A stretch of DNA of 64,000 bases from Brevundimonas halotolerans (GTDB lineage Bacteria; Pseudomonadota; Alphaproteobacteria; Caulobacterales; Caulobacteraceae): NCBI RefSeq assembly GCF_003730275.1, contig NZ_QTTA01000001.1:1-64000 (forward strand). Direction: 5' to 3'. The notes beneath the pieces are model-generated. The model did not search any database. It was not told the DNA's origin and worked only from the letters and a program-made list of their open reading frames with translations. Every line of letters begins with the position of its first letter. Position 1 is the stretch's first letter. Below are positions 60,904-64,000 of this stretch, piece after piece. Both the position numbers and the translations under genes were made by a program.

Positions 60904-62127
60904 ATGTCCCTGACCGCTTCCCCCCTGTCTGACGACCGCCTGCACGGACTGGATGCCCTGCGCGGCATCGCCCTGTTGCTCGGTGTGGTGCTGCACACCC
61001 TGATGAGCTTCTTCCCGGTTCCGATCTGGGTGGTGGTCGATGACCAGACCTCGCCGGTCGCCTCGACGATCTTCTTTGCCATCCACCTGTTCCGGATGAC
61101 GACCTTCTTCCTGATCGCCGGCCTGTTCGCCCATATGATGCTGGGCCGCAAAGGCCTGTGGGGGTTTGCCAAGGACCGGCTGATCCGCATCGCCGGGCCC
61201 CTGCTTGGCCTGTGGTGGCTGGCGCTGGCCGCGATCATCGCCGTACTGCTGTGGAACGTCGCCATCCAGAACGGCGGCAGCCTGCCCACGGACGGTCCGC
61301 CCCCGCCGCCCCTGACAGTCGAGACCTTTCCCCTGACCCATCTGTGGTTCCTCTGGGTGCTGCTGATCTTCTATGTGGCCATGCTGATGCTGCGGGCGCC
61401 GTTCGCCCTGCTGGACCGGAACGGGGGCTGGGGCCGGATGGTCGACCGCCTGACCGCCGCGCTGGTCGGGCCGTGGACCCCTGCGGTGCTGGCGGCACCG
61501 CTGGCGCTGGCCTTCTATCTGCACCCGAACTGGACCGCCTTCTTCGCCATTCCGACGCCGGATACGGGGCTGGTGCCCAATGCCGTAGCGCTGACCGGCT
61601 TTGGCAGTGCCTTCCTGTTCGGCTTTCTGCTGGACCGCAGGCGCGACCTGCTGGAGCGCATTCGCAGGCTGTGGCCGGTGTTCACCGTGGTGGCCTTCGG
61701 AACCGGCGCGGGCGCCCTGATGCTGGCCGGAGGCCCGGTGCCCGACCTGACCCCCGTCACCGACCCGTCGGCCAAGGCTGCGCTGGCCACCCTGATGGCG
61801 CTGGCAGTTTTCAGCGGTGCCATGGCCGCCATGTCGCTGGCGCTGCAGCTGTTCAGCCGCAGGAGCCCTGTGCGTCGCTATCTGGCCGACGCGTCCTACT
61901 GGATCTACATCGTCCACCTGCCGCTGGTGATGGTCGGCCAGACCCTGGTGCTGGGTCTTGCCGCGCCCTGGTGGCTCAAGGCCTCATTGGTGATCGGCGG
62001 CACGATGCTGGTCAGCCTGATCACCTATGAGCTGCTGGTGCGCCACAGCTTCATCGGACGCTGGCTGAACGGGCGGCGCATTCCCTGGAAACGTCAGGCC
62101 GAACCGGCCCCGGCGCCCGCCGAATAA
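60904..62127 (+). CDS. Membrane acyltransferase 3 family protein (OpgC-like)
   Basis: A 407-residue membrane protein. Start: ATG 60904, ten bases after GGAG; homology begins DRLHGLDALRGIALLLGVVL, the family signature with its catalytic-type histidine in VLHTLMSFF. About ten hydrophobic helices follow, with FFLIAGLFAHMMLGRKGLWG in the second loop and the closing YLADASYWIYIVHLPLVMVG. Such proteins transfer acyl or succinyl groups to periplasmic or surface glycans (OpgC/MdoC succinylates osmoregulated glucans) or other acceptors. The substrate here is not evident. Confidence 0.88.
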   Translation: MSLTASPLSDDRLHGLDALRGIALLLGVVLHTLMSFFPVPIWVVVDDQTSPVASTIFFAIHLFRMTTFFLIAGLFAHMMLGRKGLWGFAKDRLIRIAGPLLGLWWLALAAIIAVLLWNVAIQNGGSLPTDGPPPPPLTVETFPLTHLWFLWVLLIFYVAMLMLRAPFALLDRNGGWGRMVDRLTAALVGPWTPAVLAAPLALAFYLHPNWTAFFAIPTPDTGLVPNAVALTGFGSAFLFGFLLDRRRDLLERIRRLWPVFTVVAFGTGAGALMLAGGPVPDLTPVTDPSAKAALATLMALAVFSGAMAAMSLALQLFSRRSPVRRYLADASYWIYIVHLPLVMVGQTLVLGLAAPWWLKASLVIGGTMLVSLITYELLVRHSFIGRWLNGRRIPWKRQAEPAPAPAE

Positions 62128-62190
62128 CATCTTGCCAAGCCCGGTCGGCTCGTCCACCCACGGACAAGCCGGTCCAAGGAGAACCGACCC

Positions 62191-62835
62191 ATGGCGACCA
62201 AGCTGAGAACCCCGTCTGCAGAGGCTGATCTGGCCTTCATGCGCTCGATCGTGGAGGGCGGCGGCCGGATGCCGATGTCGGCAGCCATCTGCTATCTGGC
62301 TGGCGGGTTGCTGTATGGATTTCAGTGTCTGTTTCACATGGGACAGGCCGCCGGACTGATCCTGTGGGGGCCGGTGCCCAGCCTCGCTTTTGTAGTCGGG
62401 ATCAGCGTCGCCTTCTTCATCGTGCTGATCTGGGCGATCCACCGGGACAACAAGCAGGGTGGCACCCGCAAGGGCACCACGTCCAACCGCGCCGTCAATG
62501 CCGCCCTCAGCGGCACCGGCATGGCCAATGCGGCGGTGATCATCATCTTCGGCGTCGGGGCGATGCGCGATCAGGACTTTGCCGTCTGGCTCTATTATCC
62601 CGCCATCATCTTCGCGCTGCAGAGCGCGGCCTGGTTCGTCGGCTGGAGCCTGAAGAAGAAGCGCTGGATGCTGGCGACCTCATTGGGCGGCTGGCTGACG
62701 GCGGTGGCACTGGGCGTACTGGTGCGCGAGCCGGTAGCCTACCTCGGCGTCTGCACCGCGGCCCTGTTCCTGCTGTTCGCGGGACCGGGCCTGATCATGT
62801 ACCTCGAGGCCCGCACGCCGCGCACGGCGGCCTGA
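62191..62835 (+). CDS. Multi-pass membrane protein of unknown function
   Basis: A 214-residue protein with a hydrophilic N-terminus (MATKLRTPSAEADLAFMRSI) and about six hydrophobic segments (ICYLAGGLLYGFQCLFHMG, LAFVVGISVAFFIVLIWAI, and others). Ribosome binding site AAGGAG upstream of ATG. I know no named family. A winged-helix regulator gene begins seven bases after its stop. This pair, a small integral membrane protein with a HTH_34-type regulator, is found together in other proteobacteria and may be a regulatory unit. Confidence 0.8.
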   Translation: MATKLRTPSAEADLAFMRSIVEGGGRMPMSAAICYLAGGLLYGFQCLFHMGQAAGLILWGPVPSLAFVVGISVAFFIVLIWAIHRDNKQGGTRKGTTSNRAVNAALSGTGMANAAVIIIFGVGAMRDQDFAVWLYYPAIIFALQSAAWFVGWSLKKKRWMLATSLGGWLTAVALGVLVREPVAYLGVCTAALFLLFAGPGLIMYLEARTPRTAA

Positions 62836-62841
62836 GCCACC

Positions 62842-63144
62842 ATGGGTCTGGCCGGTCTGGGACAGATTGATGAGGTGATCCACGGTCGCATGCGGCTGGG
62901 GATCATGGTCTATCTCGCCGATGTCGAGACCGCCGACTTCACTGAACTGAAGACCGCGCTGGAAGCGACCCAGGGCAATCTGTCCGTCCACCTGAAGAAG
63001 CTGGCCGAGGCGGGCTATGTGTCCATCGACAAGAGCTTCCGGGACAACAAGCCCCTCACCGAGGTCACCATTACCAAGGACGGGCGGCGGGCGTTTGCGG
63101 CCTACCTTGAGGCGCTGAGCGGCCTGATCGGCGGTGGCGCATGA
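62842..63144 (+). CDS. Winged-helix DNA-binding regulator (HTH_34 family)
   Basis: A 100-residue protein that is a single winged-helix domain. The helix-turn-helix is LKTALEATQGNLSVHLKKLA with EAGYVSIDK, and the wing is KPLTEVTITKDGRRAFAAYL. MarR/ArsR-like small regulators of this type often control the adjacent membrane protein gene. It starts seven bases after that gene's stop and overlaps folP by four bases (ATGA), so the three are probably cotranscribed. Ligand and targets unknown. Confidence 0.88.
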   Translation: MGLAGLGQIDEVIHGRMRLGIMVYLADVETADFTELKTALEATQGNLSVHLKKLAEAGYVSIDKSFRDNKPLTEVTITKDGRRAFAAYLEALSGLIGGGA

Positions 63145-63959
63145 CCCGGCCCCGCGTCATGGGTATCGTCAATGTCACGCCCGACAGCTTCTCGGACGGG
63201 GGACAGCTGGCGACGGTCGAGGCGGCAATCGTGCATGGGATGCGGCTGGTCGAGCAGGGGGCGGACATTCTGGATGTCGGCGGCGAAAGCACCCGACCCG
63301 GCGCCGAGCCGGTCGGAGAGGCCCAGGAACTGGACCGCGTGATGCCGGTCATCGCCGGACTGCGCGCGCAATGGGACGGCCCGATCAGCATCGACACGGT
63401 CAAGCCCGCCATAGCCCGCGCGGCGGTCGGGGCCGGCGCAACGATGTGGAACGATGTCAGCGCGCTGGGGTCCTCCCCCGACAGTCCGGCGGTCGCAGCC
63501 GAACTGGGTTGTGACGTCGTGCTGATGCATATGCAGGGTGAGCCTCGGACCATGCAGGCCGATCCGCGCTATGCAGATGTCGTGTCCGAGGTTCGCGATG
63601 CGCTGATGGCACGGGCGCAGGTCGCCCTCGAAGCGGGGGTTGAGCGCGAGCGTATCTGGCTGGATCCCGGCCTCGGTTTTGGCAAGACGCTAACACACAA
63701 TCTGGCGCTGGTGGCCGGGCTGGGCGCGCTGGTCGAGACCGGCTTTCCCGTGCTGTTCGGGGCGAGCCGCAAGCGGATGATCCAGGCCATCGACCCCTTC
63801 GCGAGCGACCCGTGCGACCGGCTGGGCGGATCGCTGGCACTCGCGCTTGCGGCCGCTCGGAAGGGCGCGTCGGTCATCCGCGTGCACGATGTGCGCGAGA
63901 CGGTTCAGGCTTTGAAAATTCAGGCCGCCTTTCAAGTGGAGAGTGGCGTCGCTCTCTAG
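63141..63959 (+). CDS. folP: Dihydropteroate synthase
   Basis: A 272-residue TIM-barrel enzyme that joins p-aminobenzoate to dihydropterin pyrophosphate in folate synthesis, the target of sulfonamides. Signatures: PRVMGIVNVTPDSFSDGG (pterin/pyrophosphate loop), GADILDVGGESTRPGAEPV, VLMHMQGEPRTMQ, LDPGLGFGKTLTHNLALV and the C-terminal IRVHDVRETVQAL. Starts with an ATGA overlap with the regulator gene. The stop TAG is at 63957-63959. Confidence 0.97.
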   Translation: MTRPRVMGIVNVTPDSFSDGGQLATVEAAIVHGMRLVEQGADILDVGGESTRPGAEPVGEAQELDRVMPVIAGLRAQWDGPISIDTVKPAIARAAVGAGATMWNDVSALGSSPDSPAVAAELGCDVVLMHMQGEPRTMQADPRYADVVSEVRDALMARAQVALEAGVERERIWLDPGLGFGKTLTHNLALVAGLGALVETGFPVLFGASRKRMIQAIDPFASDPCDRLGGSLALALAAARKGASVIRVHDVRETVQALKIQAAFQVESGVAL

Positions 63960-64000
63960 CGATCCTCGCCCGACAGCCGTTCTTTCTCGACCGGATCAGA
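63956..64000 (-). CDS. Possible C-terminus of a convergent gene, cut by the window edge
   Basis: The minus strand reads SDPVEKERLSGEDR followed by TAG at 63958-63956, overlapping the folP stop. A polar, charged tail ending just here would fit a convergent gene entering from the right, but 14 codons are too few to identify it or to be sure it is coding. Confidence 0.35.
   Translation of the reverse strand, partial: SDPVEKERLSGEDR

Noticed and set aside
1..64000. CRISPR arrays, tRNA and rRNA genes
   Set aside because: No regularly spaced direct repeats, cas genes, tRNA-like cloverleaf or rRNA-like conserved stretches were noticed by eye; a tRNAscan or covariance search would be needed to exclude small RNAs.

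Overview
The window looks like chromosomal DNA of a high-GC alphaproteobacterium of the Caulobacterales, most likely Brevundimonas or a close relative. This is inferred from codon usage, the TonB-dependent receptor with a partner lipoprotein, a type II secretion GspC-like protein, a nonulosonic (legionaminic-type) acid pathway and the general style of the proteins; no rRNA marker is present. I saw no tRNA, rRNA or CRISPR array.

Bases 1-22,100 are an O-antigen/capsule-type biosynthesis locus read almost entirely leftward. Its right part is a tight operon: a WbpM-type 4,6-dehydratase, a UDP-glucuronate 4-epimerase, WbpB-, LpxD/WbpD-, WbpE- and WbpA-like enzymes, a Wzx flippase, HisH/HisF/WbpG-like amidotransferase proteins, an asparagine-synthetase-type amidotransferase, a Wzy-like polymerase and a glycosyltransferase. 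Together these predict a diacetamido-uronic acid carrying an amidine and/or amide. The left end is more patchwork: a complete IS3/IS407-type insertion sequence with a 4-bp target duplication, a second LpxD-like acyltransferase, a PIG-L deacetylase, a WbuB-like glycosyltransferase, a 3-hydroxyacyl-CoA dehydrogenase, and a broken copy of the epimerase abutting a truncated IS5-type element.

Bases 22,380-29,630 are a rightward export/polymerisation operon: Wza-like lipoprotein, M48-PDZ lipoprotein protease, Wzc-like tyrosine autokinase, an unknown anchored repeat protein, a 76-residue membrane protein and a second Wzy/WaaL-type protein. Bases 29,680-37,530 hold a leftward five-gene operon joining nonulosonate genes (neuC, neuB, ptmE-like) to PAPS synthesis (cysD, cysNC), with a PglD/NeuD-like acetyltransferase and a LegB-like dehydratase beside it, and then an AGE-family epimerase.

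From about 38,900 the window returns to housekeeping and envelope genes: a small exported possible cysteine hydrolase, GH13 alpha-glucosidase, GspC-like protein, a large lipoprotein paired with a TonB-dependent receptor, a repeat-rich spacer (46,396-47,169), aldehyde dehydrogenase, M16 peptidase, AmtB, a protease-inhibitor lipoprotein divergent from a type I secretion ABC/HlyD pair, malate synthase G, a DEAD-box helicase, an OpgC-like acyltransferase, a membrane protein with a winged-helix regulator, and folP at the right edge.
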